Below are positions 18,663-28,760 of a stretch of DNA of 64,000 nucleotides, piece after piece. The notes under the pieces were generated by a model. It saw only the letters and a program-made list of their open reading frames with translations. It did not search any database and was not told where the DNA came from. Source of the stretch: Pseudemcibacter aquimaris (lineage in GTDB: Bacteria > Pseudomonadota > Alphaproteobacteria > Sphingomonadales > Emcibacteraceae); assembly GCF_028869115.1 (NCBI RefSeq), contig NZ_CP079800.1:3245001-3309000 (forward strand), in the 5' to 3' direction. Position 1 is the first letter of the stretch. Each line of letters opens with the position of its first letter. Both the position numbers and the translations under genes were made by a program.

Positions 18663-19452
18663 CCCGTCAAACCATAAACCCATGCGCATCTGGTCGCCGG
18701 ATGGGGAAAAAAATGAAACCCGCCCCTTAAGCGATGAGGTGCCAGTGGTACTGGAATATAATTGCGTGACTTTTGCCGTTATGATGGCTTCGCCAACGGA
18801 CCTTGTTGATTATTCATATGGATTTAGCCTAACGGAAGGCATTATCGAAAAACCCAGTGATGTTATTTACGCACAAATCAAAGATGCGCCTAAGGGTAAA
18901 GTCGCGGCTATCGAAATCAATGCCCATGCGTTCCACCGCCTGGAAACATATAACCGTACTCTTTCTGGCAGAACAGGATGCGGATTATGCGGTGTGGAAA
19001 AACTGGATCAAGCCATAAAACCGCTTGATAAAGTTGTCTCAGACACAAAAATATCCCCCGCAACTATTCATGAAGCGATGCAAAAGCTTAAATCAGAACA
19101 ACATCTTAATAAAGAAACAGGTGCCCTTCATGCAGCTGCATTCACGGATAAAGACGGCAACATCATAGCCACACGCGAGGATATCGGTCGTCATAATGCG
19201 CTTGATAAATTGATTGGCCATTTAATCAGGGAAAATATTAATCCCGCGGATGGGTTTGCAATGATCACGAGCCGTTGCAGCTTCGAAATGGTGCAAAAAT
19301 GCGCAATAGCCGGTATTCCTGTTATCGCAGCCGTATCAGCGACGACAGAATTAGCACGTAATCTTGCAGAAGAAGCAGGTATAAGCCTTGCCACATTCGT
19401 CAGAAAAGATGGGCTTAATATTGTAACGGATTCTGAAAACAGGATTTCTTAA
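18655..19452 (+). CDS. fdhD: Formate dehydrogenase accessory sulfurtransferase FdhD
   Basis: FdhD transfers sulfur from IscS to the bis-MGD cofactor of formate dehydrogenases. The 265-residue protein has the catalytic CxxC at Cys109-Cys112 (TGCGLCGVE), the GALHAAAF segment, and DIGRHNALDK followed by SRCSFEMVQK. No formate dehydrogenase gene lies in the window, so a target enzyme is expected elsewhere. It overlaps ubiG by eight bases and shares the palindromic TTAA at its stop with the convergent mobA. Confidence 0.95.
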   Translation: MDNPSNHKPMRIWSPDGEKNETRPLSDEVPVVLEYNCVTFAVMMASPTDLVDYSYGFSLTEGIIEKPSDVIYAQIKDAPKGKVAAIEINAHAFHRLETYNRTLSGRTGCGLCGVEKLDQAIKPLDKVVSDTKISPATIHEAMQKLKSEQHLNKETGALHAAAFTDKDGNIIATREDIGRHNALDKLIGHLIRENINPADGFAMITSRCSFEMVQKCAIAGIPVIAAVSATTELARNLAEEAGISLATFVRKDGLNIVTDSENRIS

Positions 19453-20027
19453 AAGAGGCTTTCTGCTTTTTTAAGATCTTCCGGCCTATTGATATTAAAA
19501 AACGGGTCACGCGGTTCATTCCATTCACAAATTGCATATTCAATATTATCAATGAACTTCATTAATTTTCGCTCGCCCTGATCAAGTGCTTCAGTAACCT
19601 GATCCAGAAGACTGACATACCAACGGGCTACAACCGGATGCAATCTGCCATTTGAAGCAGCGATCACCAATGGATTACCTTCAAGACTTTGAAGCCGTGA
19701 CGTCAAATTTTCTGGGATAAACGGTGTATCACAAGCAACTGTAATAACTGAATTATATCCTTTTTCCTTGGCATACTCTAACGCCGCCTGTATGCCGCCC
19801 AGTGGGCCAAGGTTTGGCTTTTGATCCCTAATAACCGTTAGTGAAACATCAATTTCTTTATTGCAATTAAACAATATTTTGGACGCCTGCGGTTCAATGC
19901 GGGCAATAATATGATCTAAAATAGGCCTTTCGCCTAACATCAACGTATATTTATCGACCCCGCCCATACGGCTTGATCCGCCCCCTGCGAGTATCACATA
20001 TAAGGGGCGTTGGTCTTGGTTTGACAT
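19449..20027 (-). CDS. mobA: Molybdenum cofactor guanylyltransferase MobA
   Basis: MobA adds GMP to molybdopterin to make the bis-MGD cofactor used by formate dehydrogenase and other DMSO-reductase family enzymes. The 192-residue protein has the nucleotidyltransferase signature LAGGGSSRMGGVDK near the N-terminus and ACDTPF in the middle. The frame extends 18 codons upstream into the DUF1178 gene, but the ATG at 20027 yields the standard start. The stop codons of mobA and fdhD share the same TTAA. Confidence 0.93.
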   Translation of the reverse strand: MSNQDQRPLYVILAGGGSSRMGGVDKYTLMLGERPILDHIIARIEPQASKILFNCNKEIDVSLTVIRDQKPNLGPLGGIQAALEYAKEKGYNSVITVACDTPFIPENLTSRLQSLEGNPLVIAASNGRLHPVVARWYVSLLDQVTEALDQGERKLMKFIDNIEYAICEWNEPRDPFFNINRPEDLKKAESLF

Positions 20028-20037
20028 GATTAATGAA

Positions 20038-20544
20038 TTAGCTGTCGAGCTTGCCAGAACCCGGCACAGGTAAAATTTCAATGCCTTCTTCGATCAGCTC
20101 TTCCGTTTCGCGGACGGTAGTTTCACCGTAAATGCCACGTTTTTCACTATCACCATAGTGAATTTTTCGGGCTTCTTCAGCGAAATTGTCACCGACATAT
20201 TCGCATGATTGTTCCACCTGTTTGCGGAATTTCGACATGGTGTTATGCATATGATCTAAAGCACGCTTCACATCTTCCGGGCTAACATGATCACCGGTTG
20301 GGGCATGGGCGCTTACCATCACATTTCGATTTCCTTCCGCAGGGGATAATTCATCAAAATGGGAAGACTCGTTATTTGATTTTGGTGAGATATTAGGCGC
20401 CATCAGCGATTTAGATACATTTGTATTACCGCATAAAGGGCATTCAATCAGGTGGTTTTCCACTTGTTTTTCATATGCCTCGTTATTTTGAAACCATGCT
20501 TCAAAAACATGACCTTCACTGCATTTAATATCAAATAAAATCAT
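20038..20544 (-). CDS. DUF1178 family protein
   Basis: This 168-residue protein starts MILFDIKCSEGHVFEAWF and has a zinc-ribbon-like pair Cys8/His11 and CPLCGN (35-40), the hallmark of DUF1178, found widely in proteobacteria beside a nitrilase-like gene and grxC as here. Function is not established. The rest is helical and charged, with a conserved VGDNFAEEARKIHYGD segment. It ends 11 bases before mobA. Confidence 0.88.
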   Translation of the reverse strand: MILFDIKCSEGHVFEAWFQNNEAYEKQVENHLIECPLCGNTNVSKSLMAPNISPKSNNESSHFDELSPAEGNRNVMVSAHAPTGDHVSPEDVKRALDHMHNTMSKFRKQVEQSCEYVGDNFAEEARKIHYGDSEKRGIYGETTVRETEELIEEGIEILPVPGSGKLDS

Positions 20545-20615
20545 AATATTTCTAACTATTTAAGTGGAAAATCCACATAATTGGCCAACTTTTATTAAAT
20601 GGGACAACTATTTAA

Positions 20616-21449
20616 TTATCCCTTTATAACAATTTTTTTGTCATGGGTCAAAGAAGCAATCCGCTTTCTAGCAGACGAAACTTCCTCAAGATCAATTTCT
20701 ATAACCTCTGTGCCTTGCTCACCCTTAAGATCTGCTAAAACCTCGCCCCATGGACTAACAACCAATGAATGACCATAAGTTTTACGTCCATTGCGGTGAT
20801 CGCCAACCTGTGCCGGCGCGATCACAAAGGCACCATTTTCAATGGCGCGCGCCTTAAGCAATGTATGCCAATGCGCCTTACCCGTTACATAAGTAAAAGC
20901 AGACGGAACAGTCAATATTTCCGCACCAGCCTGCGCAAGACTTCTGTAAAGATGCGGAAACCGCAGATCATAACAAATCGACAAGCCAACTTTACACCAA
21001 GGCGCCTTAACAAGTACCGCTTCTTCACCAGCCTGATAAGCGTTTGATTCCCGGTATGCCTTATCACCCGGAATATCCACATCAAACATATGAATTTTAT
21101 CATATGTTGCCTGTTTCTTGCCATCCGGCGAAAAAACAAAACAGCGGTTCGCGGCCTTGTCACCGTTTCTAATCGCAATGGAACCAATCATGAGCCACAC
21201 GCCCAGCTCTTTTGCAAGCGCTGCAAAACGTGGCCAAGAGTCGTCTTGATCTTCCGGCACAACTTTTTCCATGACTTGCTTTGTGCCAAAATCCAGTAAT
21301 GTCGTCATTTCGGGCGTTAGAATAAAATCCGCACCCTTTGCCGCCGCATCCCGAATTAACTTTTCGGCAAGCCGTACGTTTTCTTCGATGACCTCGTTAG
21401 AGGTCATCTGCACAATGCCGATTTTTAATTTTCTGCTTACTTCAGACAT
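20616..21449 (-). CDS. Carbon-nitrogen hydrolase (Nit1-like amidase)
   Basis: This 277-residue nitrilase-superfamily protein keeps the catalytic triad Glu47 (TPEMTT), Lys118 (DKIHMFDV) and Cys159 (SICYDLRFP). The closest known group is Nit1/omega-amidase-like, proposed to hydrolyse deaminated glutathione. That would fit its neighbour grxC, but the exact substrate is inference. It lies between DUF1178 and grxC on the same strand with short gaps (71 and 32 bases). Confidence 0.9.
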   Translation of the reverse strand: MSEVSRKLKIGIVQMTSNEVIEENVRLAEKLIRDAAAKGADFILTPEMTTLLDFGTKQVMEKVVPEDQDDSWPRFAALAKELGVWLMIGSIAIRNGDKAANRCFVFSPDGKKQATYDKIHMFDVDIPGDKAYRESNAYQAGEEAVLVKAPWCKVGLSICYDLRFPHLYRSLAQAGAEILTVPSAFTYVTGKAHWHTLLKARAIENGAFVIAPAQVGDHRNGRKTYGHSLVVSPWGEVLADLKGEQGTEVIEIDLEEVSSARKRIASLTHDKKIVIKG

Positions 21450-21481
21450 ATCGTCAGATTATCAGACGAAATAAAATTAGG

Positions 21482-21739
21482 CTATTGATTTAAAAGCGCG
21501 TCAAGATGACCTGCGCGATCAAGCGCATAAAGATCATCACATCCACCAATCAGGTCGCCATCAATAAAAATCTGTGGAACTGTTTGTGCACCATTAGTGC
21601 GCTTTTCCATTTCTTTTTTAATCTCATCAGAAGACCAGATATTAAATTCCTGAAATTCTTTGCCTTTTTTACCAAGAAGCTGCTTTGCCATGGTGCAATA
21701 CCCACATCCCGGGCGTGTATAAATTACTACATCAGTCAT
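21482..21739 (-). CDS. grxC: Glutaredoxin 3
   Basis: This 85-residue dithiol glutaredoxin starts MTDVVIYTRPGCGYC with active-site Cys12 and Cys15 and has the TVPQIF cis-proline loop and GGCDDL glutathione-binding segment. The frame extends 22 codons upstream to 21805 but that tail (hydrophobic, Asn-rich) is not part of the fold; the ATG at 21739 is taken. It lies 76 bases downstream of comF in the same direction. Confidence 0.95.
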   Translation of the reverse strand: MTDVVIYTRPGCGYCTMAKQLLGKKGKEFQEFNIWSSDEIKKEMEKRTNGAQTVPQIFIDGDLIGGCDDLYALDRAGHLDALLNQ

Positions 21740-21815
21740 ACGAACATCCAAAAAATAATTAAAAAGTTGGTTGATATATAGGTTGATTGCCGCAGTTTTC
21801 AACAAGGAAGCTGAA

Positions 21816-22595
21816 TTATTTTAAGGATTGCGGCGCGATCACGCGAAACACGGTCAATATATTAACGGATCCGGCACCCGCTTTTTTAAGAACCCTTGCA
21901 CAATTTTCAACCGTCGCACCCGTCGTGTAAACATCATCAATTAAAAGAATATTTTTATCCTTGATATCCTTTTTGACTTTCATCCGAAATGCGCCCGATA
22001 CATTTTTCTGGCGTTTGTTCAAATTACCTTGTTGGGGAGGGGTATTTTTGGTTCTGATTAATAATTCCGGCTCGTGTTTTAATCCGGCGTCAAACGCCAA
22101 CCTCGCTGACAATAAGGCTGATTGATTATAGCGCCTGTTTAACAGGCGTCTCTTATGAAGCGGGACGGGGGCAACAATATCCGACTGTTCAATAAGATCC
22201 TTTCCAGCCATCTGCAAAAGTTTCGTAAAATAACGGGCATATTCGGTTCGGTCATTATGTTTAAACCCGATCACCATATCACGGCTCTCATCATCATAAC
22301 GTAGTGCGGAAATGGCCCGGTCAAAATGACGTGGTCCTTTTGCACAAACCCCACATAAAGTTTCACCGACCAGAGAATAATCAACTGTCGCATCAATACC
22401 GAATGGATATCCACAACACGCGCATTTATTCCCCGTCAAAAACTGAAGCTCTTTCCAGCAATCCGGACAAATACTATGGGCGACATCAACGCGAGATGCA
22501 CATTTCAAGCATTTTGGCGGTAAAATAAGGTCAAGCACCACGGTGCCACAGGATTTTATTACGGGAAAAATTCTTTTTATCCCCCGTTTGAACAT
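21816..22595 (-). CDS. ComF family phosphoribosyltransferase-like protein
   Basis: The protein has an N-terminal double zinc-finger (CLKC, CPDC, CACCG, CGVC) and a C-terminal PRTase domain with the PRPP loop ILLIDDVYTTGAT. ComF-family proteins serve DNA uptake in competent species; in many alphaproteobacteria the gene is retained without a known competence role. Starts at 22688, 22628 and 22595 are all possible. The first two leave no promoter room against the divergent gene at 22638, so ATG 22595 (259 residues) is favoured, with moderate certainty on the start. Confidence 0.88.
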   Translation of the reverse strand: MFKRGIKRIFPVIKSCGTVVLDLILPPKCLKCASRVDVAHSICPDCWKELQFLTGNKCACCGYPFGIDATVDYSLVGETLCGVCAKGPRHFDRAISALRYDDESRDMVIGFKHNDRTEYARYFTKLLQMAGKDLIEQSDIVAPVPLHKRRLLNRRYNQSALLSARLAFDAGLKHEPELLIRTKNTPPQQGNLNKRQKNVSGAFRMKVKKDIKDKNILLIDDVYTTGATVENCARVLKKAGAGSVNILTVFRVIAPQSLK

Positions 22596-22637
22596 TTGTT
22601 GCTTTTCGTTACCCCGTAAAAATGTCATATAGTCATT

Positions 22638-23561
22638 ATGACTGAAGAAACTGATGATAAAAAGACCCTTTTTAAACCTGCCGCACAAGAAGCGCAGATT
22701 TTTAATCGCGGTTTACTTAAATTAAGGCGCGATCAGGCCGCAAAAAATTTTGATAATCACGATTTTTTAAACCGTGAAATCACGTTACGCCAATTGGACA
22801 ACCTTGACGATATCAAAAGGGAATTTAAACTGGTGCTGAATATGGGCGGCCATCAGGAACCCATGCAATCATACTTCAAAGATAGTACCGTCCTTAACAC
22901 AGACCTATCAGATAAAATGCTGAACAAGTCACCCTTTCATAATATTCAGGCAGATGAAGAATTTATTCCCGTCAAACCGGGATGTCTTGATCTGGTGTTT
23001 AGCATCTTAAACCTTCATTCGATCAATGACCTTCCCGGAACGCTCATTCAAATATTACATAGCCTTAAGCCCGATGGTTTATTCGTCGGCGCGGCATTTG
23101 GCGGTGAAACATTACATGAATTACGCGCTTCAATGATGAAAGCAGATATGGATGCGCTTGGTGGCATAAGACCGCATGTTTCGCCATTCATGGATGTTCG
23201 TGACGCTGGCGGTTTATTACAAAGGGCAGGGTTCGCGCTACCGGTGGTAAGCACGGAACGTATTACCGTGAATTATGACAATGCCTTTAAATTGATGAAA
23301 GAATTAAAAGGAATGGCAGAAAATAATATCCTGGCAAAAACATTTAAAGGACTGACCAAACCATCCCTGATGATGAAGGTCGCGGAACATTACCAAAATG
23401 ATTTTGCAGATATTAATGGACGCATCCCTGCAACATTCGACATATTATATTTTAAAGGATGGGCCCCCCACGAAAGTCAGCAAAAACCATTAAAACCAGG
23501 CAGTGCTAAGATGTCACTCACTGATGCCCTTGGTAAATTTCCGCCAAAGGAACCATCATAA
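22638..23561 (+). CDS. BioC/NDUFAF5-like methyltransferase-fold protein
   Basis: This 307-residue protein has the opening of the alphaproteobacterial NDUFAF5-like group (IFNRGLLKLRRDQAAKNFDN) and a class I methyltransferase-type core with a degenerate motif I (VLNMGGHQEP) and SILNLHSINDLP. The mitochondrial relative NDUFAF5 hydroxylates an arginine of a complex I subunit, so a role in complex I assembly is possible; a BioC-type methyltransferase is the alternative. Its stop overlaps the convergent mutT end by six bases. Confidence 0.75.
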   Translation: MTEETDDKKTLFKPAAQEAQIFNRGLLKLRRDQAAKNFDNHDFLNREITLRQLDNLDDIKREFKLVLNMGGHQEPMQSYFKDSTVLNTDLSDKMLNKSPFHNIQADEEFIPVKPGCLDLVFSILNLHSINDLPGTLIQILHSLKPDGLFVGAAFGGETLHELRASMMKADMDALGGIRPHVSPFMDVRDAGGLLQRAGFALPVVSTERITVNYDNAFKLMKELKGMAENNILAKTFKGLTKPSLMMKVAEHYQNDFADINGRIPATFDILYFKGWAPHESQQKPLKPGSAKMSLTDALGKFPPKEPS

Positions 23562-24008
23562 AAAATCACGGATCATTGCGATCAATGGTTCATCCGCTGG
23601 CGGCATCGGATAATCTTTAAGTTCTGATATTTTCACCCATTTCAAATTCTGGCCTTCTTGGGGGGTGACAAAACCGGACCATTTACGGCATAAAAACACC
23701 GGCATCAACAGATGAAAGTCATCATAGCTGTGCGATGCAAATGTGAATGCCGCAAGACATGATTCACTGGTATCAATACCAAGTTCTTCCTTAAGTTCAC
23801 GGATGAGGGCGCGTTCCGGTGTTTCACCGGGCTCAACCTTACCACCGGGAAATTCCCATAGTCCCGCCATGTTTTTGCCTTCTGGGCGCTGCGCGATCAA
23901 TATACGCCCGTCCATATCAACCATCACCACCGCAGATACGGTAATTAATTTTACCGGGTCAGTGGACCAACCACCGGGGGGATCAGGGCAGAAATCTTCA
24001 TAATTCAT
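23556..24008 (-). CDS. mutT: MutT-type Nudix hydrolase (8-oxo-dGTP diphosphatase)
   Basis: This 150-residue protein has a complete Nudix box at about 56-78 (GGKVEPGETPERALIREL then KEELGI) and the WEFPGGK entry typical of MutT, which sanitises oxidised dGTP. A GTG lies one codon upstream at 24011, but the ATG at 24008 has AGGA seven bases before it. It is next to argJ and a GNAT gene, all leftward. Confidence 0.9.
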   Translation of the reverse strand: MNYEDFCPDPPGGWSTDPVKLITVSAVVMVDMDGRILIAQRPEGKNMAGLWEFPGGKVEPGETPERALIRELKEELGIDTSESCLAAFTFASHSYDDFHLLMPVFLCRKWSGFVTPQEGQNLKWVKISELKDYPMPPADEPLIAMIRDFL

Positions 24009-24022
24009 CACTTATTCCTATT

Positions 24023-24559
24023 TCATAAATCGCGCACATAATATTCACTACAGCTTGTTCCATGGCCGCAGCGCGCAACAGTGCTTGGTGGGGTGCCCAG
24101 ATGGATAAACCCTTGTCTTTCAAGCAATTTTCTGGAACCAATATTTTCGCTTGCTGTTTGTGCCGTCAGCCTTTTCACTTCACCGCGTTCTTTAAGCCAT
24201 GAAATTACAGCACCCGTCATTTCATTTGCATAGCCTTTGCCCCAGAAATCAGTTCCAATGCAATATCCGATTTCGCATTCTTCGTCGCTCATGGAAAAAA
24301 GTTTGAAACTGCCGATACATTTCATAGATGCTTTTTCAATAACCGAAAAATTAATCTTATCTGCTTTCATAAAATCAGCGCGTTCGATTTCGATAAATTC
24401 TTCACCGTCTTTTCGGGTATAAGGAAAGGGAACATTCTTTGAAAGCCACTGTGTAACGTCCCAATTGCCCATGATCGAAACCAATTGATCAAGATCATCA
24501 TTGCAAAATCGCCGCAAAATCAATCGGTCCGTTTCTATTTGAAACTCTGGGTCCAGCAT
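24023..24559 (-). CDS. RimJ/RimL-type GNAT acetyltransferase
   Basis: This 178-residue GNAT-fold protein shows ETDRLILRRF at the start, EIGYCIGTDFWGKGYANEM (acetyl-CoA loop region) and ENIGSRKLLERQGF near the end, the pattern of the RimJ/RimL group of N-acetyltransferases. The substrate is unknown. It starts in a one-base TAATG overlap with the argJ stop, so it is coupled to argJ. Confidence 0.88.
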   Translation of the reverse strand: MLDPEFQIETDRLILRRFCNDDLDQLVSIMGNWDVTQWLSKNVPFPYTRKDGEEFIEIERADFMKADKINFSVIEKASMKCIGSFKLFSMSDEECEIGYCIGTDFWGKGYANEMTGAVISWLKERGEVKRLTAQTASENIGSRKLLERQGFIHLGTPPSTVARCGHGTSCSEYYVRDL

Positions 24560-25785
24560 TAGCTTCTATAATCCGCATTGATGGTAATATATTCATGGGT
24601 CAAATCACATGTCCAGACGGTCGCTTTGCCGTCTGCAATCCCCACATCCACGTTTATATCGATCTCTTCGCCCTTAAGGTGCTCGGTACATTTATCTTCA
24701 TCATATCCGGGTACGGCCATACCATTTTCAGTGACTTTTTGTCCGCCAATATGAATATCCAACTTGTCACGGTCCGCCATTTCACCCGCCTTACCGACTG
24801 CCATAACAATACGGCCCCAGTTCGCATCCTCGCCAGCAATGGCCGTTTTCACCAGCGGCGAATTGGCAATCGACATGGCAATATTTTTTGCAGCCCCATC
24901 ATGTTCCGCACCAGATACAGAAATACTGACGAATTTACTGGCTCCTTCACCGTCACGGACGATTTGATGGGAAAGGTCCAACATCAAATCAGACAACTTT
25001 TCTTTAAAGTCGTCTAAACGTGGGTCATTAATATCAGAAATGCTGTTTTCTTTACCTGTGGCAAATAACAGTACTGTATCCGATGTGGAAGTATCACTAT
25101 CAACCGTAATACTGTTAAAGCTTGTATTACTGGTATCCGTGAGCAGGGCTTGCAATACATCCTGATCAATAGCCGCATCGGTAAAAGCGAATCCAAGCAT
25201 AGTTGCCATATCCGGTGCAATCATGCCCGATCCTTTGGCAATACCATTGATCGTAACCTGCTTTCCATCAATCATCGCCGTTCTTGTGGCAACTTTTTCA
25301 AAAGTATCCGTGGTTAAAATGGCCCCTGCTGCTTGCTGCCAATGATCAGGGCCAAGCTTATTAACCGCACCATCAATATGATCATTGATCAGTTTCGCGT
25401 CCAGCACTTCACCGATCACACCTGTTGACGCGACATAGACCTCTTCAGGGTCACACCCCAATGTTTTAGCCGCCTTTTCAACATTTGACTTCATGGCGGC
25501 ATCCCCACTTTTACCTGTAAACGCGTTGGAATTCCCCGCATTCACAAGCACGGCTTTTGCTTGCTTTCCTGATTTCAAAATATCACGGCACCATCCAACC
25601 GGGGCCGAATAACATTTTGATGTTGTAAAAACCCCCGCAACCGCCGCGCCATTCGGCATGGAAACCAGCAACAAATCATCACGGCCCTTATATTTCATTT
25701 CTGTTGCAGCCGTGCTTAAAAGCACGCCATCAAGGGCAGGGAGAGAGGGATTCTCTTTTGGTGCTAAGGGTGACTTTTTTGTCAT
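24559..25785 (-). CDS. argJ: Bifunctional ornithine acetyltransferase / N-acetylglutamate synthase
   Basis: ArgJ recycles the acetyl group in arginine synthesis. The 408-residue precursor shows the self-cleavage motif KGSGMIAPDMATML, cut before the Thr after Ala, giving alpha and beta chains. LVNAGNSNAFTGK (alpha) and GEDANWGRI (beta) are typical. Length is normal. It is divergent from secA across 206 bases and leads an argJ-GNAT-mutT run. Confidence 0.96.
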   Translation of the reverse strand: MTKKSPLAPKENPSLPALDGVLLSTAATEMKYKGRDDLLLVSMPNGAAVAGVFTTSKCYSAPVGWCRDILKSGKQAKAVLVNAGNSNAFTGKSGDAAMKSNVEKAAKTLGCDPEEVYVASTGVIGEVLDAKLINDHIDGAVNKLGPDHWQQAAGAILTTDTFEKVATRTAMIDGKQVTINGIAKGSGMIAPDMATMLGFAFTDAAIDQDVLQALLTDTSNTSFNSITVDSDTSTSDTVLLFATGKENSISDINDPRLDDFKEKLSDLMLDLSHQIVRDGEGASKFVSISVSGAEHDGAAKNIAMSIANSPLVKTAIAGEDANWGRIVMAVGKAGEMADRDKLDIHIGGQKVTENGMAVPGYDEDKCTEHLKGEEIDINVDVGIADGKATVWTCDLTHEYITINADYRS

Positions 25786-25896
25786 AAATTATACCGTTAT
25801 TATCATTCAAATTATCAATATCCCTCTATATAGGCCCTGAAAAGTTGCAATGTCCATATTTTCTCTTAAAAATATCAATTATATAGCCATCAAACA

Positions 25897-25925
25897 TTGA
25901 CAGATGGGGCGGACAATCTTATGTG
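25897..25925 (+). promoter_or_regulatory. Sigma-70-type promoter of secA
   Basis: A perfect -35 TTGACA (25897-25902) is followed after 17 bases by TATGTG (25920-25925). It lies 67 bases before the ATG of secA, which has its own AGGA at 25981-25984. Confidence 0.55.
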
Positions 25926-25991
25926 TCTACACATATCAATTGATCAATAAATAGGCGCCTGCGTTACATGAGCGCCATATAGGAAAAAATA

Positions 25992-28730
25992 ATGCTGGGA
26001 CTTTCCAAGATTGCCAAAAAGTTATTTGGTACAGCAAACGACCGTTATCTTAAGGGGCTAGAGCCTAGAATTAATGCCATTAATGCGATGGAACCTGAAA
26101 TTCAGGCACTTTCTGATGACGAATTAAAAGGCAAGACCGCAGAGTTTCGCGCGCGCCTTGAAAAGGGCGAAAAACTTGATAGCTTGCTTGTTGAGGCATT
26201 CGCGGTTGTCCGTGAAGCAGCCGTGCGCACATTAGGTCAACGTCATTATGACGTACAGTTGATCGGTGGTATTGTTCTTCATGAAGGTCAGATTTCAGAA
26301 ATGAAAACAGGTGAGGGTAAAACACTTGTTTCCACACTCGCCGGATATCTGAACGCGTTACCGGGTAAGGGCGTCCATATTGTGACGGTGAATGATTACC
26401 TTGCCAGCCGCGACGCAGAATGGATGGGGCAGGTCTATCGTTTCCTTGGTATGACTGTGGGCTGTATCGTTCCAAATATTCCTGATCATGACAGAAAAGC
26501 CGCTTATGACTGTGATGTCACCTATGCAACCAACAATGAACTGGGATTTGATTATCTGCGCGATAATATGAAATTCCATGCCAGTGCCATGGCGCAGCGC
26601 GCGCCGCATTTTGCCATCGTTGACGAGGTTGACAGTATCCTGATCGACGAAGCCAGAACACCACTGATTATTTCCGGACCAACAGAGGATAAATCGGAAC
26701 TTTATGTTTCCATCGATAAGATCATCCCTGAATTAAATGATGATGATTACGAACTTGATGAAAAAAGCCGTAATATTTCCCTGACGGAAGAGGGCATGGA
26801 ACATCTTGAGGATGTTCTGAAAAAAGCGGGCATCATCAAAACAGATAATCTATATGATTATGGCAACGTTGCTGTGGTTCATCATGTTAATCAGGCGCTA
26901 AAAGCGCATAAATTATTCCAGGCCGAAAAAGATTACATCGTAAAAGATGGCGATATCGTTCTGATCGATGAATTTACTGGCCGTATGATGGATGGACGAC
27001 GCCTTTCAGAAGGCCTGCACCAAGCAATTGAAGCCAAAGAAGGCGTTGAAATCCGCACAGAAAACCAAACGCTTGCGTCCGTAACATTCCAGAATTATTT
27101 CCGTCTTTATGAAAAACTGTCCGGTATGACCGGTACAGCCGCAACAGAAGCCGCGGAATTCGGTGATATTTACGGTCTGGGTGTAATTGAAATTCCAACA
27201 CATATCGGTATTAACCGTATTGATGACCACGATGAAATTTACCGCACAGCAGCGGAAAAATATAACGCCATCGTTGATTGCATCGAAGAATGCCATAAAT
27301 CCAAACAACCAATTCTTGTTGGTACCGTCAGCATTGAAAAATCAGAATATCTTTCTGATATGCTGAAAAAACGCAAAATCAAACACAATGTTCTTAATGC
27401 GAAATACCACGAAGAAGAAGCCTTTATCGTTAGTCAGGCTGGCCGTGAAGGCGCCGTAACCATCGCCACCAACATGGCGGGCCGTGGTACGGATATTCAG
27501 CTTGGCGGTAACCTTGAAATGCGCGTCGAGCGAGAGGTCACTGAACAAGACGAAGCGAAACGCGCAAAACTGATCGAAAAGATCGAAGCAGAAATCGCGG
27601 AAGAAAAAACACGCGTTAAAGAAGCAGGCGGTCTTTTTGTTCTGGGTACTGAACGTCACGAAAGCCGCCGCATTGATAATCAGCTACGCGGTCGTTCCGG
27701 CCGTCAGGGTGACCCGGGTTATTCGAAGTTCTATTTAAGTATGGAAGATGACCTGATGCGCATTTTCGGCGGCGAACGTATGGACAGCTGGATGCAAAAA
27801 CTTGGTTTTGAAGAAGGCGAATCCCTTGTTCACCCGTGGCTTAACCGTGCCGTTGAAAAATCACAGGAAAAGGTTGAAACACGAAACTATGATATTCGTA
27901 AAAACCTTCTGAAATTTGATAATGTGATGAATGATCAACGCCGCGCTATTTATGATCAGCGCCGCGAAGTTATGACAGAAGATAATCTGGACGAAACCAT
28001 TGCAGATATGCGTGAACATTTGGTGGATGATCTTATCGGCAATCACATTCCAGCAAAAAGTTATCCGGAAGATTGGGATATCAAGGGTCTTTCAATCGAA
28101 TCAAAACGTGTCTTTACCACAGATTTCGGTATGGAAGAGTGGGCCGAGGAAGAAGGCATTGATGACGAAGCCTTCGCAGACCGTATGGTTGAAGAAGCAG
28201 ATAAATTCATGGCCAAGCGCACAGCAGAAATCGGCCCTGAAATTATGCGTCAATTAGAGCGCACCATTCTACTGCAATCCATCGATAGCCATTGGAAAGA
28301 GCACCTTTCCCAACTTGATCATTTGCGTCAGGTCGTACAGCTTCGTGCTTATGGTCAGCGTAACCCGCTTGATGAATATAAAACGGAAGCCTTTTCTATG
28401 TTTGAAGACATGTTGACCGGGACCCGTGATAATGTTGCGATGTTACTGGCTCACGTTGAACTGCGCCGTGAAGAACCGGTTCCTGATCTCGCCGAACCTG
28501 ACATGGACAATATGAGCGAAAGCCACCCAGGAAGCAGTGCATCACAAGCACCCGCCGGTGGCGGCAACCCTGGTGCATGGACAAAAACACCACGCAATTC
28601 ACCTTGCCCATGTGGAAGCGGTAAAAAGTATAAACACTGTCATGGTGCGGTTATGCCAAAAGTAGGCCGTAATGACCCATGTCCATGCGGAAGCGGCAAG
28701 AAATATAAGCACTGCCACGGTGCTTTCTAA
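25992..28730 (+). CDS. secA: Preprotein translocase ATPase SecA
   Basis: SecA drives Sec-dependent export through SecYEG and receives SecB-delivered substrates (secB is at 39742). The 912-residue protein has the DEAD motor ([21 protein letters not shown]), the preprotein cross-linking domain, the second motor domain ([18 protein letters not shown]) and the scaffold. The C-terminus is unusual: two complete SEC-C zinc motifs in tandem, Cys872/874/883-His884 and Cys897/899/908-His909, 25 residues apart. Most SecA proteins have one. Confidence 0.98.
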   Translation: MLGLSKIAKKLFGTANDRYLKGLEPRINAINAMEPEIQALSDDELKGKTAEFRARLEKGEKLDSLLVEAFAVVREAAVRTLGQRHYDVQLIGGIVLHEGQISEMKTGEGKTLVSTLAGYLNALPGKGVHIVTVNDYLASRDAEWMGQVYRFLGMTVGCIVPNIPDHDRKAAYDCDVTYATNNELGFDYLRDNMKFHASAMAQRAPHFAIVDEVDSILIDEARTPLIISGPTEDKSELYVSIDKIIPELNDDDYELDEKSRNISLTEEGMEHLEDVLKKAGIIKTDNLYDYGNVAVVHHVNQALKAHKLFQAEKDYIVKDGDIVLIDEFTGRMMDGRRLSEGLHQAIEAKEGVEIRTENQTLASVTFQNYFRLYEKLSGMTGTAATEAAEFGDIYGLGVIEIPTHIGINRIDDHDEIYRTAAEKYNAIVDCIEECHKSKQPILVGTVSIEKSEYLSDMLKKRKIKHNVLNAKYHEEEAFIVSQAGREGAVTIATNMAGRGTDIQLGGNLEMRVEREVTEQDEAKRAKLIEKIEAEIAEEKTRVKEAGGLFVLGTERHESRRIDNQLRGRSGRQGDPGYSKFYLSMEDDLMRIFGGERMDSWMQKLGFEEGESLVHPWLNRAVEKSQEKVETRNYDIRKNLLKFDNVMNDQRRAIYDQRREVMTEDNLDETIADMREHLVDDLIGNHIPAKSYPEDWDIKGLSIESKRVFTTDFGMEEWAEEEGIDDEAFADRMVEEADKFMAKRTAEIGPEIMRQLERTILLQSIDSHWKEHLSQLDHLRQVVQLRAYGQRNPLDEYKTEAFSMFEDMLTGTRDNVAMLLAHVELRREEPVPDLAEPDMDNMSESHPGSSASQAPAGGGNPGAWTKTPRNSPCPCGSGKKYKHCHGAVMPKVGRNDPCPCGSGKKYKHCHGAF

Positions 28731-28760
28731 AAAAAGCATTCTAAAATAAGTCACAAAAAA

